64,000 nt of DNA from an uncultured Gammaproteobacteria bacterium (GTDB lineage Bacteria > Pseudomonadota > Gammaproteobacteria > PS1 > Pseudothioglobaceae). The notes beneath the pieces are model-generated. The model did not search any database. It saw only the letters and a list, made by a program, of their open reading frames with translations, and was not told the DNA's origin. This document shows positions 1 to 10,500 of this stretch, piece after piece. Position 1 is the stretch's first letter; the number at the start of each line of letters is the position of its first letter. The position numbers and the translations under genes were made by a program. The stretch covers positions 1-64,000 of the forward strand of contig CAJVZH010000006.1 in the NCBI GenBank assembly GCA_913020715.1. The letters are read 5' to 3'.

Positions 1-2083
1 TGTTTTCACTGTCATCGATAAAGGTAATAGGGGAAATGATATTGGCACTTCCCAGGATTGAAAATTCACCACCCTTAGGGTTTCCGTTTGGATAGACCGG
101 GCCAAGTGTTTTGGATTTAAAGCCACGCACCGAGCCACTACCGCCACCAAAATAGCGCTTATAGAATGGTAAAGCCTCGCTCCCATAGCCAGTTGCTATA
201 CCAAGATCGCCGGTGAGTTTCAGCGTCAGATTGTTGTTTAGCGGCTTATAGTTTCTGTGGTTGGCATCAATTTTGATGTATTGGTAGTCACCTAAAGGCA
301 AGCCTAGGTCAATATTAAAGGTGTTGCTTTTGCCCTCTGTAGGATACATATAATGATTTAGCGTATTTTCAGTCCAGTTGAGGTTTAGCTTAATTTCATT
401 TCTACTGTCATAGGCGCACTGTGCGGACTCATAGTTGGCACCGGCGAATGTAGAGCCACATGTAATGCTGTTGTTTGAGTATTGCAATTTGGCGTTAAGG
501 CGAGTATTTTCAGTAAGCGGAACACCGTAACCAAGGCTAAATCCTTTAGAGTTAATTTGATAAGAGTCCTGAGAAACTTCGTTGTCGTCAATTGAGCTTA
601 CAAATACGCCGTAATTAATGCTGTGTTTTTCATTGTTAAAGTAAGGGTCCTCAAAGTAGAAACTGAGCTTTTTAAAAGTTTCTGAGTATTGCAGCTCGGC
701 GTTAAGTGTGTTGCCAGAGCCGAGAAAGTTTTTTTCTCTGATGCCTGCATTAAACGACATGCCGAAGCTTTGGCTATGCGATACGCCCGCGCTAAGTGCG
801 CCAGTCTTGGTTTCTTGTACTACGAAGTTTAAGTCAATCTTATCAGGCGTGTCCGCAAGCCTTGAGGTTTGCAAAGTAACGTTGGAGAAGAATCCAAGCC
901 TTCTGAGCTTATTAAGAGATTCACTTATGGCGCTAGCCGAATAAAGGCCGCCTTCAGAAAGTCCGATTTCTCGACGAATAACCTCGTCCTGAGTTCTGGT
1001 GTTGCCAGTGATGGTGATTCTGTTGATATAGGCTTTTTTATTCAGCGTTATGTTCACATTAAGGTGAATACTGTTTGAGGCTGAATCTTCCTCAGTTATG
1101 GGGTTTACGTCGACGTGAGCATAGCCTTGGTCGGCGTATAAGTAGTTAATTTTTTGAATACTATTAACCAATTGCTGTCTATCAAATATCGCACCCGAAT
1201 TGAGTGAGAATAGCGCAAGCAAATTATCGGCTGACTGATTGCCCAAATTACCACTAAAAGTAAGATTTCCCAATGTGTATTGGGCGCCTTCGGCCACTTC
1301 TATTGCAATATTAATAGTCTCTTTGTCATCGGACAAGGTGGTGTTAACACTGTTAATTGAGAAATCAAGGTAGCCATTATTTGAGTACAGGCTACGCAAT
1401 TTTTCTAGCCCATTGTTAAGCGCTTTATCCGTATAGCGGTCTTTGTCAGTAAAGAAATTAATAAGAAAATTACCAGCCACACCAATATCAAATAAATCCA
1501 GCAGTTCATCTTCGGTGTGGACAACAGAGCCATTGATGTTCATTGAGCCAATTTTCGCTCTTTTACCTTCTGTAATAACAAGCTCAATACCAATTCTGTT
1601 TTGAAGGTCTAAGTCAATATTTTGTTCAATTTCAATGTTGTAAAAACCCTCAGCGATATACATTGCTTTGAATGCTGATATTGTCTCAAAAAGATTTCTC
1701 TTGTTGTAGACTTCGCCTGAGCTTAAGCCCAAAGCGCCCAATGTGGAATTAACGGTGTCGCTGTTTAGCACTTTATCGGTATAGTCAAGTACGTCAATGT
1801 ATTTGATGTGTGCATTTTCGACAAGGGCAACATAAATCGTATCTATCTCAATGGAGACAACGACATCACTAAAAAAGCCAGTAGCGAACAGTGTTTTAAT
1901 AATTTGGTCAGATGTTGCACCAGTGATTTCGTCTCCAGCACTTACAGGGAGGTAATTTAAAACGGTGCTATCTGGAATAACATCAAGTCCCGAAAGTTCA
2001 ATGTTTTTAATTGGGGCGGCGCCAACTTGAACCGAGAAGAGCAGGCCAATAATGATACTAATTTGAATAATTTTATTTTTCAT
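1..2083 (-). CDS. bamA: BamA, outer-membrane protein assembly factor (3' end beyond window)
   Basis: Outer-membrane insertase that folds beta-barrel proteins as the core of the BAM complex. My translation of the minus strand from the ATG at 2083 is open to base 1, giving about 694 residues; roughly the last 80-100 of the barrel are missing. A signal peptide occupies about residues 1-24, followed by five POTRA-like repeats (roughly 25-420) and then barrel strands. The conserved L6-loop VRGF motif is visible inside GGGSGSVRGFK, encoded near 107-140. The only other BAM gene seen is bamD at 44874. The usual neighbours (rseP upstream, ompH/lpxD downstream) are not visible, and upstream is a 159-base gap to a DUF971 gene. 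Identification is secure. Confidence 0.95.
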   Translation of the reverse strand, partial: MKNKIIQISIIIGLLFSVQVGAAPIKNIELSGLDVIPDSTVLNYLPVSAGDEITGATSDQIIKTLFATGFFSDVVVSIEIDTIYVALVENAHIKYIDVLDYTDKVLNSDTVNSTLGALGLSSGEVYNKRNLFETISAFKAMYIAEGFYNIEIEQNIDLDLQNRIGIELVITEGKRAKIGSMNINGSVVHTEDELLDLFDIGVAGNFLINFFTDKDRYTDKALNNGLEKLRSLYSNNGYLDFSINSVNTTLSDDKETINIAIEVAEGAQYTLGNLTFSGNLGNQSADNLLALFSLNSGAIFDRQQLVNSIQKINYLYADQGYAHVDVNPITEEDSASNSIHLNVNITLNKKAYINRITITGNTRTQDEVIRREIGLSEGGLYSASAISESLNKLRRLGFFSNVTLQTSRLADTPDKIDLNFVVQETKTGALSAGVSHSQSFGMSFNAGIREKNFLGSGNTLNAELQYSETFKKLSFYFEDPYFNNEKHSINYGVFVSSIDDNEVSQDSYQINSKGFSLGYGVPLTENTRLNAKLQYSNNSITCGSTFAGANYESAQCAYDSRNEIKLNLNWTENTLNHYMYPTEGKSNTFNIDLGLPLGDYQYIKIDANHRNYKPLNNNLTLKLTGDLGIATGYGSEALPFYKRYFGGGSGSVRGFKSKTLGPVYPNGNPKGGEFSILGSANIISPITFIDDSEN

Positions 2084-2242
2084 GGTTGTTGTTAACAATT
2101 GTCAAATTTTGGGCTCATTATATACTCGAATGAAGTTAATAAGTGATTTGAGCCGAAGATAATTTTAACAAAATATCGCGCCAGATAGGGAATCTAGTAC
2201 ATTTTTTGTCATGATTTCGAAGGTGAATGAGTGAATTAGCAC

Positions 2243-2587
2243 TCACTTGGACGACAATCTTTGTGAGACCTTTTCTAGATATTCATTCCAAAGCTGTCCT
2301 TGACGGGTCGCCAAATGGTGTAAATATGACCACGAATAGATGCCGGTATCGTGACCATCGTCAAAATGCAGTACAACGGCGTAATTGCCCATTGGGCGAA
2401 CGTTTTGTATTAGCACATTTTCTTTATTAAGTTGCAGTACAGCGTCCTCTGGTTTGTGACCTTGGACTTCAGCCGAAGGTGAATAAACCCGTAAAAATTC
2501 ACTTGACAATGGGTAATCAACCCCTTCAAAAGAAACGGTTAGCGTGTTTTTTGTCTTGTTAAGGTTGATACTGCTTGGTGTGATCAT
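2243..2587 (-). CDS. DUF971 / gamma-butyrobetaine hydroxylase N-terminal-like protein
   Basis: A 114-residue protein consisting of a single DUF971 domain, the small fold also found at the N-terminus of gamma-butyrobetaine hydroxylases and near some Mrp-type Fe-S carriers. The family signature is seen as LRVYSPSAEVQGH and then VRPMGNYAVVLHFDDGHDTGIYSW. The GHDTGIYSW segment is the most conserved part. Start ATG at 2587. It is divergent from dapF, with a 72-base gap between the two starts. The molecular function of stand-alone members is unknown to me; a role in Fe-S or metal handling is only suggested by fusions in the family. Confidence 0.85.
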   Translation of the reverse strand: MITPSSINLNKTKNTLTVSFEGVDYPLSSEFLRVYSPSAEVQGHKPEDAVLQLNKENVLIQNVRPMGNYAVVLHFDDGHDTGIYSWSYLHHLATRQGQLWNEYLEKVSQRLSSK

Positions 2588-2659
2588 ATAAAAGTACGGT
2601 GTTGGGCTTTGTTAAGGCATTATAGAAATATTGGGTGCGCATATCGTTAAAATACCGCT

Positions 2660-3487
2660 ATGGTATATTTTACGAAAATGCAAGGACTTGGGAACGATTT
2701 TATCGTTATTGATAACACTCAAGGCAATGTTTGCCTGTCCTGTGAAGAAATTCGCGACTTGGCTGATCGAAAATTTGGTGTTGGATTTGATCAATTGCTC
2801 ATGGTTGAGCCAGCCATCAGTGCTGGTGTTGATTTCCAATACACAATTTTCAACTCCGATGGTTCAGAAGTGTCGCAGTGTGGCAATGGCGCAAGGTGTT
2901 TTGCGCGTTATGTTGTTGAAAAGGATTTAATTAACAGCAGAAAGATCACAGTAGAAACGCGCGCCGGCATTATGACTCTTGAAGTGAATCGAGATAACAC
3001 CGTTAGAGTCAATATGGGCGCTCCTGTTTTTGAGCCATCTAGGGTGCCAATTTCTATTCAGAAATTGGCAAAAGAATACCATGTTGAGGGGGTTTCTATG
3101 GGTGCCTTATCGATGGGAAATCCACATGCTGTCATTATAGCTGACAGCTTTAATGATAGTGATATTGAGGTTATTGGGACCAAGATACAAAATGCCGATT
3201 TTTTCCCACAAAGTGCCAATGTTGGCTTTATGAGTATTGTTAATCGAGCCGAGATAGACCTACGCGTTTTTGAGCGCGGTGTTGGTGAGACTTTGGCTTG
3301 TGGTTCTGGTGCTGCGGCTGCCGTTGTGCACGGTCAACAAATGGGGTTGTTAGATGATGTGGTAACGGTGCATTTGACTGGCGGTGATGCTTTAATTGAG
3401 CATTGCACTGATGGCGACGTTTACTTGTCAGGCCCTGCTGAGTTTGTTTTTGAAGGCGCTATCAAGCTTAGAAGTGACAACTTTTAA
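2660..3487 (+). CDS. dapF: Diaminopimelate epimerase
   Basis: Converts LL- to meso-diaminopimelate for lysine and peptidoglycan synthesis in the cytoplasm. At 275 residues it has the usual length. Both halves of the pseudo-symmetric fold carry their catalytic cysteine: Cys74 in SQCGNGARC and the second in ETLACGSGAAAA near residue 217. The start is MVYFTKMQGLGNDF, typical of the family; no clear Shine-Dalgarno precedes it. Its TAA stop (3485-3487) overlaps the stop of the convergent apaH gene, so no room is left for a terminator between them. Confidence 0.97.
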   Translation: MVYFTKMQGLGNDFIVIDNTQGNVCLSCEEIRDLADRKFGVGFDQLLMVEPAISAGVDFQYTIFNSDGSEVSQCGNGARCFARYVVEKDLINSRKITVETRAGIMTLEVNRDNTVRVNMGAPVFEPSRVPISIQKLAKEYHVEGVSMGALSMGNPHAVIIADSFNDSDIEVIGTKIQNADFFPQSANVGFMSIVNRAEIDLRVFERGVGETLACGSGAAAAVVHGQQMGLLDDVVTVHLTGGDALIEHCTDGDVYLSGPAEFVFEGAIKLRSDNF

Positions 3488-4290
3488 CTAACTTCGATGC
3501 TGCGCACAGAAGTTAGTTGATGAGTTTCCAAGTTAAGTGCGCTGAGCTTTTCTCCCCAAACACAGCCATGATCCAAGGGATGGATGCGTTCGACACTGAT
3601 GTTGTTTAAAGTTGACCAGTGACCAAAGAGCACGTCGGTGTTTTTTAGTGCTCTGTTTTCGTGCATAAACCAGGCCTTGAAGCCACTGGGTGCCTCATCC
3701 GCATCCATTTTATGTTCAAATTCTAATTCGCCATCTTCTTTGCAAAAGCGCATGCGCATCATTGCATTGATAGCGTATCGACAGACTTCTTCTTCGTTCA
3801 AGCAGTCGGATTCTTTGGCGGGCTCGTTGCCGTACATGACGCTAAGAAATTTCTCAATAGCACCGCTTTGTAGGTGGCTTTCAACTAATTTGCTCTGCTG
3901 GAGCGCACTTGCTTTATCCCATTGTGGTGGAATGCCTGCGTGCACTAATAAGGCGTTGTTGTGCTCAATCAATAGCGGCCGTGTGAGCAAATAGTCAAGC
4001 AGTGAGTTTTTATCAGGTGCATTCAATATGTCGTGAAAAGTGTCTTTTCGATTTGGCTGATGTGGTGTTAGTGCGCAAACCAAGAGATGGAAGTCATGGT
4101 TTCCAAGAACCATTTGAGCGTTGTCTTTGAGTGATTTTATAAATCGAAGTGCTTCCAAAGACTTGTTTCCACGGTTGACAACATCACCTAAAAAAAATAG
4201 TCGATCGCATTCGGCATTAAAATGTATTTTTTTTAGTAGCTTCTGGAGGCTGTCAAAACAACCCTGCACATCCCCAATAGCATAATCCAT
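3484..4290 (-). CDS. apaH: Bis(5'-nucleosyl)-tetraphosphatase, symmetrical
   Basis: Hydrolyses diadenosine tetraphosphate (Ap4A) to two ADP; also linked in other bacteria to removal of Np4 caps from RNA. The 268 residues show the metallophosphatase blocks in order: GDVQGCFDSL near the N-terminus, GDVVNRG near 36 and GNHDFHLL near 60, supplying the metal ligands. Last gene of the pdxA-rsmA-apaG-apaH operon, 9 bases after apaG. The C-terminus overlaps dapF on the other strand by 4 bases. Confidence 0.95.
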   Translation of the reverse strand: MDYAIGDVQGCFDSLQKLLKKIHFNAECDRLFFLGDVVNRGNKSLEALRFIKSLKDNAQMVLGNHDFHLLVCALTPHQPNRKDTFHDILNAPDKNSLLDYLLTRPLLIEHNNALLVHAGIPPQWDKASALQQSKLVESHLQSGAIEKFLSVMYGNEPAKESDCLNEEEVCRYAINAMMRMRFCKEDGELEFEHKMDADEAPSGFKAWFMHENRALKNTDVLFGHWSTLNNISVERIHPLDHGCVWGEKLSALNLETHQLTSVRSIEVS

Positions 4291-4299
4291 GTTAAGTGC

Positions 4300-4671
4300 C
4301 TAGTGGAGCGTGTAAGGTTTGCTGAGAACAAACTCTGGAATGATGGCTTCGAAGCGCTGCCCTTCGTCATTAATCATGCCGTAAGCGCCTTTCATTGAGC
4401 CAGTTTCGGTATTAATGATAGCGCCCGAACTGTATTCAAAGCTTTCTCCTGGTGAAAGGTGTGGCTGCAAGCCAATAACGCCCTCGCCAACAACTTCTTC
4501 GACAAGGCCAGACTCATCCTCTATTAGCCAGCGCCTTGTTCTTAATTGAGCGCCACTATTACCCTTGTTGGTAATAGTGATCGTGTAGGCGTAAGCATAC
4601 TGACCGTTAGGAAGGTTTGATTGGTTGGGTAGATAGGTGACCTCTACATCAATGTCAATTTTGTTTTGCAT
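4300..4671 (-). CDS. apaG: ApaG (Co2+/Mg2+ efflux-associated, DUF525)
   Basis: A 123-residue single-domain protein of the ApaG/DUF525 family, a fibronectin-like beta fold whose bacterial role is still poorly defined (historically linked to Co2+ resistance and Mg2+ efflux). Characteristic segments are YAYTITITNKG, RTRRWLI and the glycine-rich VVGEGVIG followed by LSPGESFEYSSG. It overlaps the 3' end of rsmA by 17 bases and is followed closely by apaH, as in E. coli. Confidence 0.95.
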   Translation of the reverse strand: MQNKIDIDVEVTYLPNQSNLPNGQYAYAYTITITNKGNSGAQLRTRRWLIEDESGLVEEVVGEGVIGLQPHLSPGESFEYSSGAIINTETGSMKGAYGMINDEGQRFEAIIPEFVLSKPYTLH

Positions 4672-5410
4672 AGTCTTTGGTTAGGTTAATAAACTCATCA
4701 ACACTGAGCATTTCTGCACGCCGTGACAAATCGATGTCGGTTTGTTCTTGAGTAAGGATTGATTTTAAACAATTTCTAAGTGTTTTTCTACGTTGTGAAA
4801 ACGCAGCCTTTACAACTTTTTCTAAAAGTGTTGATTCACTAAGTGCTGCATCCGTTCTGGGTTTGAAGTAGATGATTGCCGATTCTATTTTTGGCTGAGG
4901 ATCAAAAGATTCTTTGGGTACGCTAAACATCAATTCAACGTCAAAAAAAGCTTGCATCATGACGCTTAAGCGACCATAAGTTTTGCTGCCATGGGGTGCG
5001 ACAATTCGATCAACCACTTCTTTTTGTAGCATGAAGGTCATATCGATAACGTTGCGTCGATGCGTCAACAAATGAAACAGTAGAGGCGAAGAGATGTTGT
5101 AAGGCAGATTGCCCACAATTCTTGCCTTGTCTTTCAGTTGGCCAAAATCAAATTTAAGTGCATCCGCCTCTATAACGCTGAGCTTCTGATGATTTTGCGC
5201 TTCCAGTAACGCTATTAAATCTCGGTCAATCTCAATGACATTCATTTCATTTAAGTGTTCAAGTAATGGCAGCGTCAACGCACCTTTTCCAGGGCCAATT
5301 TCGATAAGATTGTCTTTTGCATTGGGGGCGATGGTGGCGACAATTCTCTCAATAATTTGAGAATCGATTAAGAAGTTTTGTCCAAAACGTTTTCTAGCCT
5401 TGTGCTGCAT
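4655..5410 (-). CDS. rsmA: 16S rRNA (adenine1518/1519-N6) dimethyltransferase RsmA/KsgA
   Basis: Dimethylates two adjacent adenines in helix 45 of 16S rRNA during late 30S assembly. Family blocks are clear: KRFGQNFLID at the N-terminus, the SAM-binding IEIGPGKGALT, and the catalytic NLPYNISSPLLF. About 251 residues, close to the usual length. I prefer the ATG at 5410 (MQHKARKRFGQ). A GTG two codons upstream at 5416 is also possible. Either start overlaps the end of pdxA, indicating translational coupling. The adenine binding loop is intact, so the gene should be functional. Confidence 0.95.
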   Translation of the reverse strand: MQHKARKRFGQNFLIDSQIIERIVATIAPNAKDNLIEIGPGKGALTLPLLEHLNEMNVIEIDRDLIALLEAQNHQKLSVIEADALKFDFGQLKDKARIVGNLPYNISSPLLFHLLTHRRNVIDMTFMLQKEVVDRIVAPHGSKTYGRLSVMMQAFFDVELMFSVPKESFDPQPKIESAIIYFKPRTDAALSESTLLEKVVKAAFSQRRKTLRNCLKSILTQEQTDIDLSRRAEMLSVDEFINLTKDYAKQN

Positions 5411-6356
5411 AATCACTCAGTGCATTAAAGTAGGAGAGGGCGGTATGAAAACTGCCCAAGCTGATATTTCCGGTTCCAGCAAGGTCCAATGCAGTGCCGT
5501 GGTCAACTGAGGTACGAAAAAATGGCAGACCCAAAGTGATGTTGGCTGATTTTTTAAAGCCAAGTGTTTTCAGCACTGGTAGGCCTTGATCGTGATACAT
5601 TGCCAAGACCACATCAATACCCATTAATGAGTCAGGAGTGAAGGCGGTGTCCGCTGGAACTGGGCCAGACAAGTGACAGTCTTTGGTGTTTAATTTTTGA
5701 ATTACTGGCGAGATGGTTGTTATCTCTTCATCGCCCAAATGGCCGTCTTCTCCTGCGTGTGGGTTTAAACCACAAACCAGAATGTGTGGTTTTTTTATAC
5801 CAAAATAGCGAAAATCATGATTGATGATTTCAATCACCTGCGTTAATGAGTCTTGAGTGATGCTTTTTGAGACTTGACTCAAAGGCAGGTGGGTTGTTGC
5901 TAGGGCGACTTTCAAGGTGTCGGTGGCAAGCAACATAACTGTTTTACTGACATTGCTTAGTTTGGCAAAAAATTCGGTGTGACCACTAAACTCAACGCCT
6001 GCCTCATTGATAATGCCCTTGTGAACTGGGCCCGTTAGCAGGCCATCAGCCTCTCCACTTAAACAATGCTTGCCAGCTGTTGTTAAAGTTTCAAGCACGT
6101 ATTCAGAGTTATTGGCATTGAGCAATCCCGGGACGGCATCCACCTTTGCTGAGATTGGATAAATACTAAGCTCACCTGGTTTTGTTGTTGCTGATTCAGT
6201 CAAACGAATTGGCAAGCCAAGTTTTTTTGCTCTTTTTTGTAAAATATTTGGATCGCAATAAGCGACTATGCTTTGAACTCTTTCTTGTTGTGCGACCATA
6301 ACGGCCAGGTCTGGGCCGATGCCAGATGGCTCACCGGGTGTAAATGCGATTGACAT
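5394..6356 (-). CDS. pdxA: 4-hydroxythreonine-4-phosphate dehydrogenase
   Basis: Oxidises 4-phosphohydroxy-L-threonine in the DXP-dependent pyridoxal phosphate pathway; PdxJ, which uses its product, is encoded at 47758 in this window. The 320 residues contain the three metal-histidine blocks GHTEFF, NPHAGEDG and MYHDQGLPVLK. First gene of the pdxA-rsmA-apaG-apaH run; in E. coli surA precedes it, but here upstream is a 180-base intergenic region and a divergent export cassette. SerC (62606) also feeds this pathway. Confidence 0.96.
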   Translation of the reverse strand: MSIAFTPGEPSGIGPDLAVMVAQQERVQSIVAYCDPNILQKRAKKLGLPIRLTESATTKPGELSIYPISAKVDAVPGLLNANNSEYVLETLTTAGKHCLSGEADGLLTGPVHKGIINEAGVEFSGHTEFFAKLSNVSKTVMLLATDTLKVALATTHLPLSQVSKSITQDSLTQVIEIINHDFRYFGIKKPHILVCGLNPHAGEDGHLGDEEITTISPVIQKLNTKDCHLSGPVPADTAFTPDSLMGIDVVLAMYHDQGLPVLKTLGFKKSANITLGLPFFRTSVDHGTALDLAGTGNISLGSFHTALSYFNALSDYAAQG

Positions 6357-6489
6357 GTTTTTAGTGTTGATTCTGAATAGGGTTATTATAAAGTTAAGTG
6401 CGGTGTATTCGCCGATTAGATTTCACTTGTTGTGGCATTTAAAGAGCAGTTAGAGCCATAAGAATCTCCATTGCCAAAAGTAGCTGATA

Positions 6490-6495
6490 TATAAT
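6490..6495 (+). promoter_or_regulatory. Possible -10 box for the export cassette
   Basis: A perfect TATAAT lies 42 bases before the GTG start at 6537. No convincing -35 at 16-18 bases is present, so this is a weak prediction based on one hexamer in AT-rich sequence. Confidence 0.3.
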
Positions 6496-6536
6496 AAATT
6501 TGGAGAAGATAACTATTAACTGTATTGCTTTAATTT

Positions 6537-7562
6537 GTGCTAATTTCGTGCCTACGACATACTGCTGTTATATTGTTTCTGAGTGTGTCTACACACTCAG
6601 TGATGGCGGCGCTTGGCAGTGAATCCAATGCTGATTTTACCAGTGATACTTACACCGTAGCTAACGGCAGTTACTCTCACCTCGCTGTACTTGGGGGCAC
6701 GGTTGTTTCGTCAGAAGTTGTTGAACTGAACGCTAATAGTTACTCTCAAATTGCTGTTGTTAATGGCAATGAAGGTGATTTGTTTTCCAAAGGCTCAATT
6801 TTGATTGAATTTGATCAAAGAGCGCTACAGACTCAAAGGGCGAGCGCCTATGACCAAATTATGCAAACGAGTGAAATGCTTCGCTACGCTCAAGCAAATT
6901 CGCAGACGTTAAGTGATGAGCAGAGGACGATTGTCAATAACGCCCAATATCAGTTAAATCAAGCGCAAACTCAGTTGCGTTTTATCGAGTCTCAATTGCA
7001 AAACCTAAACGTCCATGCACCCTTTAATGGCATGATTATCCGTAAATATGTGTCTCAGGGACAGCAAACGCAGCCCCATCAGGCGCTGTTAGAATTTTCC
7101 AATATTGGGCAACTGCAACTTGAGGTTCGCGTGCCAATTAGGCTGTTACCACAAGTCAGAATTGGTGCATTTTACAAAGTGCAAATTGATACAATTCGTC
7201 AAGCCGTTTCTGCAACTGTTGCACAAATTAAACCCATGACACAAGACTACAGCCATAGTGCTGTTGTGTTGTTAAACCTTCCTCAAGGGGTGCCCGTATT
7301 ACCCGGTAGTTTTGCGGAAGTAGAGTTACCGATTTCCAATGACGGCAAACCCGTACCGATGATTCCAAATGCCGCCATTTCTTGGCACGCGAGCCTACCT
7401 AGCGTCTATGTCATTAACAACGCCAATCAGGTTGGTCAGCGCTTTATACGACTGGGCGACTCTCTTGATGAAAGAATGACTTTAGTGCTCACTGGCCTTG
7501 GGGTTGGCGAGGTGATTTTGAACAACCCTAAGCAGTATTTAGCTCTAAATTTGGCTATTTAG
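6537..7562 (+). CDS. RND efflux periplasmic adaptor (HlyD/AcrA-type membrane fusion protein)
   Basis: Periplasmic adaptor expected to link an inner-membrane RND permease to an outer-membrane channel. The 341 residues start with a signal-peptide-like segment (about 1-24, ending VMAA). They continue with a split barrel-sandwich half, a Gln-rich alpha-helical hairpin (about 85-155), the returning lipoyl-like strand HAPFNGMIIRKYVSQGQ, and beta-barrel segments. The start is GTG at 6537; the codon two before is a stop, so no upstream start exists in this frame, and the purine-rich GGAGAAG near 6502 is too far away to be a normal ribosome site. The permease gene follows at once. No outer-membrane channel gene is linked. 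Confidence 0.85.
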   Translation: MLISCLRHTAVILFLSVSTHSVMAALGSESNADFTSDTYTVANGSYSHLAVLGGTVVSSEVVELNANSYSQIAVVNGNEGDLFSKGSILIEFDQRALQTQRASAYDQIMQTSEMLRYAQANSQTLSDEQRTIVNNAQYQLNQAQTQLRFIESQLQNLNVHAPFNGMIIRKYVSQGQQTQPHQALLEFSNIGQLQLEVRVPIRLLPQVRIGAFYKVQIDTIRQAVSATVAQIKPMTQDYSHSAVVLLNLPQGVPVLPGSFAEVELPISNDGKPVPMIPNAAISWHASLPSVYVINNANQVGQRFIRLGDSLDERMTLVLTGLGVGEVILNNPKQYLALNLAI

Positions 7563-7575
7563 GTGAGTATTGCTA

Positions 7576-10500
7576 ATGAATGAAAATAGCCAAACTATTG
7601 ATGAAACTTCATTCAACAGCAGCGACCAAAACTTGAATAAAAGTGTTCACTCACCCGTTACTTTTATTCTTTTTATAGGTATTCTCATCATTGGTATCAT
7701 GAGCTATTTATCGATACCTAAGGGCTTGGACAAGACCAAAACTCCACCCATTGTTGATATTGATATTAGCTACCCTGGGGTTTCATCCGATATTCTATCA
7801 AGCCTTGCTGTAGCGCCCCTGGAGCGCAGTTTTTTACACATTGATGGCATTAAGAAAATTAGTTCGATAAGTGACAAGAGTCACGCAATAGTTACACTTG
7901 AGCTTGAAGAAGTTAGGGGTGCTGAAGAGGTGTTAAATGCCATTCATAAAAGTATTGGTAAAGCTCGTGAAGTGCTGCCTGAGGGCGCCAAAATAACCGA
8001 CACTAAGATCAGTAGCGCCTCAGAGCGGCCATTTGCAATTCTCACTCTTTTCTCCAACTCTCTAGACGACGCCCAACTTAGAGTTATTGCCCTGCAAAGC
8101 TTGACAGATTTTGAGGTGCTTAATGGGATTTCCAGGGGTACAGTAACTGGCGGAAGGCAAAGTGCGTTTCATGTCGACATCTCGCCCACACGATTGGCAA
8201 ATTTTGACATTAGCCTAATGATGGTTCTCGAAGCCATTCGAGGTGCGAACGGCAGTAGTAATGTCGGTGATATTGAATACGATAGCAATCAAATAGATAT
8301 TTATGCGGGCGATTATTTTCGTGGTACTGAGGACATTGCCAATATTGTTGTAACCACAATAAGTGGCACGCCAATTACTGTGCGTGATGTAGCTAGCGTT
8401 CGTTTCGGCGTAAAAGACACCTCGCAAATGGCGGGTTATTTTTCCAAAGAAGTGGCGCCACTTGGCGCTCAAGCAGTAACAATTGCCTTATATCAAGACT
8501 CGGGCGCTCAAGGTGTTTTGCTTAATGAACATCTTAATGCTCAAATTGCCTCTATGAAGGCTGAAAACCCTTCGAATCAAGTTGGCGTTGTCATGACGAG
8601 AAACACATTGGCACTGGCCAATGACATGACGCAATTTTGGCTTACTAAGCTAATTATCTTTATCGGATTTATCGCTTTATCGGTTTTTCTAGCTTTGGGT
8701 TTTAAGCGACTTTTGGTTTTTTCCTTTTTGCTGTTGATACCGCTTTCTGCCTCCCTGACTTTTGCAAATGTAATTGGACTTGAGCTTTCAAGAGTGAGTA
8801 TTTTAGGATTGATGATATCCATCGCTCTTTGTTCTGGATTAATCACCGCTCAGTTATTAAGAAGCGAGTTAAAACCTGGCTCACAGCGCTCGGTTGGTGG
8901 TTTAGTGCAATTAGTTAAAGATTCAAAAAAATTGATTTCCATCTCTGCTATGGTCTTTATTTTGCTTATTTCCCCGCTGCTTCTTGTTGATTATCACTCG
9001 GTTGTCAATGGCTACTTTTTTCCGTTGTTAACAATGGGCATTATTTTTATTGTCTCCAGTGTTATTGCCTCAATTTATTTTCTGCCGTATTTTTCGCTGA
9101 AGTTGGTTGACTTTGATCATTTAGGCGGTTTTTCACTGAAAAACAAGTTCACTGATTGGTTGTTGCGTTATTTTTACCCGGCCAAGTTGTACGGCAGGTT
9201 ATTACTGTTTTCCTTGATTGGAGCGACTGTTTTTTCACTTACATTGTTGGCAACTCAAAAAGCGCCAATTAATATGATTTCAGCAGATGATTCAAGTGAA
9301 TTTGGTTTCATTGTTAGTATGCCTGACGGCGGCGCTTTACCGATAACCGCAACAGTGTTGAACGCAATGGCATTGAAATTACAACAAATACCCGAAGTTA
9401 AAAGCATTAGCTTATATTCTGGGGCAATCTCTCCAAGTGTAAATAAAACCGAAATTTGGCGAAATATTTTGCTTGAGTCGAGTGACCGTGGCGAGTTGCA
9501 CTTATTTTTAACCGAGCCTTCGGCACGCTCTAAAACAAGCGAAGAGATAGCCAGGATGGCTCTAGAGCTGATCCAACCGATTGCCAACAATTCTGGCGCA
9601 ACAGTACTTGTTAATAACATGCTGATGGCAGCGCCGCTTTCTCAAAGTTTGGTCGCCGAGGTTTACAGTGAAGACGACATTCTCAGAAAGCAAGCAACTA
9701 GGGGTTTAAAACAGTTAATCTCAAAAAACCCTCTGGTAGAAAGCGTTCATCACTTTATTCGTGACGAACAGCCCGTTATTAATTTTAAGGTGGATCGTGA
9801 AAAAGCGACCTACTTTGGTGTAAGTCAGGAGTCCATTAAACAAAGTCTTTTGTTGGCAATGTCGAGCGCCAAGGTGACGAGTGTGTATCTGAAAAACGCA
9901 ATTGAGTCGACCGATATTATTATGAGTATCCCGCTTAGTAAAAGGTCTCAACTGGGTTATTTATCGCAACTACCCGTACCCAGTAGTCACGGCTCAATGA
10001 TTCCCTTGTCCGAGCTCGGTACTTTTGTTTATGCGAAAAACGATGATTTAATTTTCCATAAAAACTTAAAAAAAGTGGAATACTTATCAACTCAAATCAA
10101 AGGTGCCGAAATAGCCTCTACGGCGCTCAGCACAATTGAAAATAGTATTGATAACTTACTTAACAACAATGCGTTGCTTAATGATGTTTTTCAGAATGAA
10201 AACGACAGTTTTAATGACGTAAGCCTGTCTTGGTCCGGGGTATGGTCCGAGACAAAAGAGACGCTGAAAAACTACGCAATAGCTTTTGCTGCCTCCATCA
10301 TTGCCATTTTCATGCTGCTGCTTTGGCGTTATGGCAGCTTTCGCATTACAAGCGTTATTTTAGCGCCAATTGCATTATTACTAATTGGAATCGTACCAGC
10401 GCATTGGTTGCTTAGTGTGAGTATCAGTGCAAGTTCTTTGTTGGCTTTTGTTGTTTTATCTGCGTTAGCCATTCATGGGTCTTTGTGCTCCTTGCATCAT

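Noticed and set aside
2660-2930. Second plus-strand frame overlapping the start of dapF
   Set aside because: Out-of-frame shadow of dapF; dapF has clear catalytic motifs and a full-length match.
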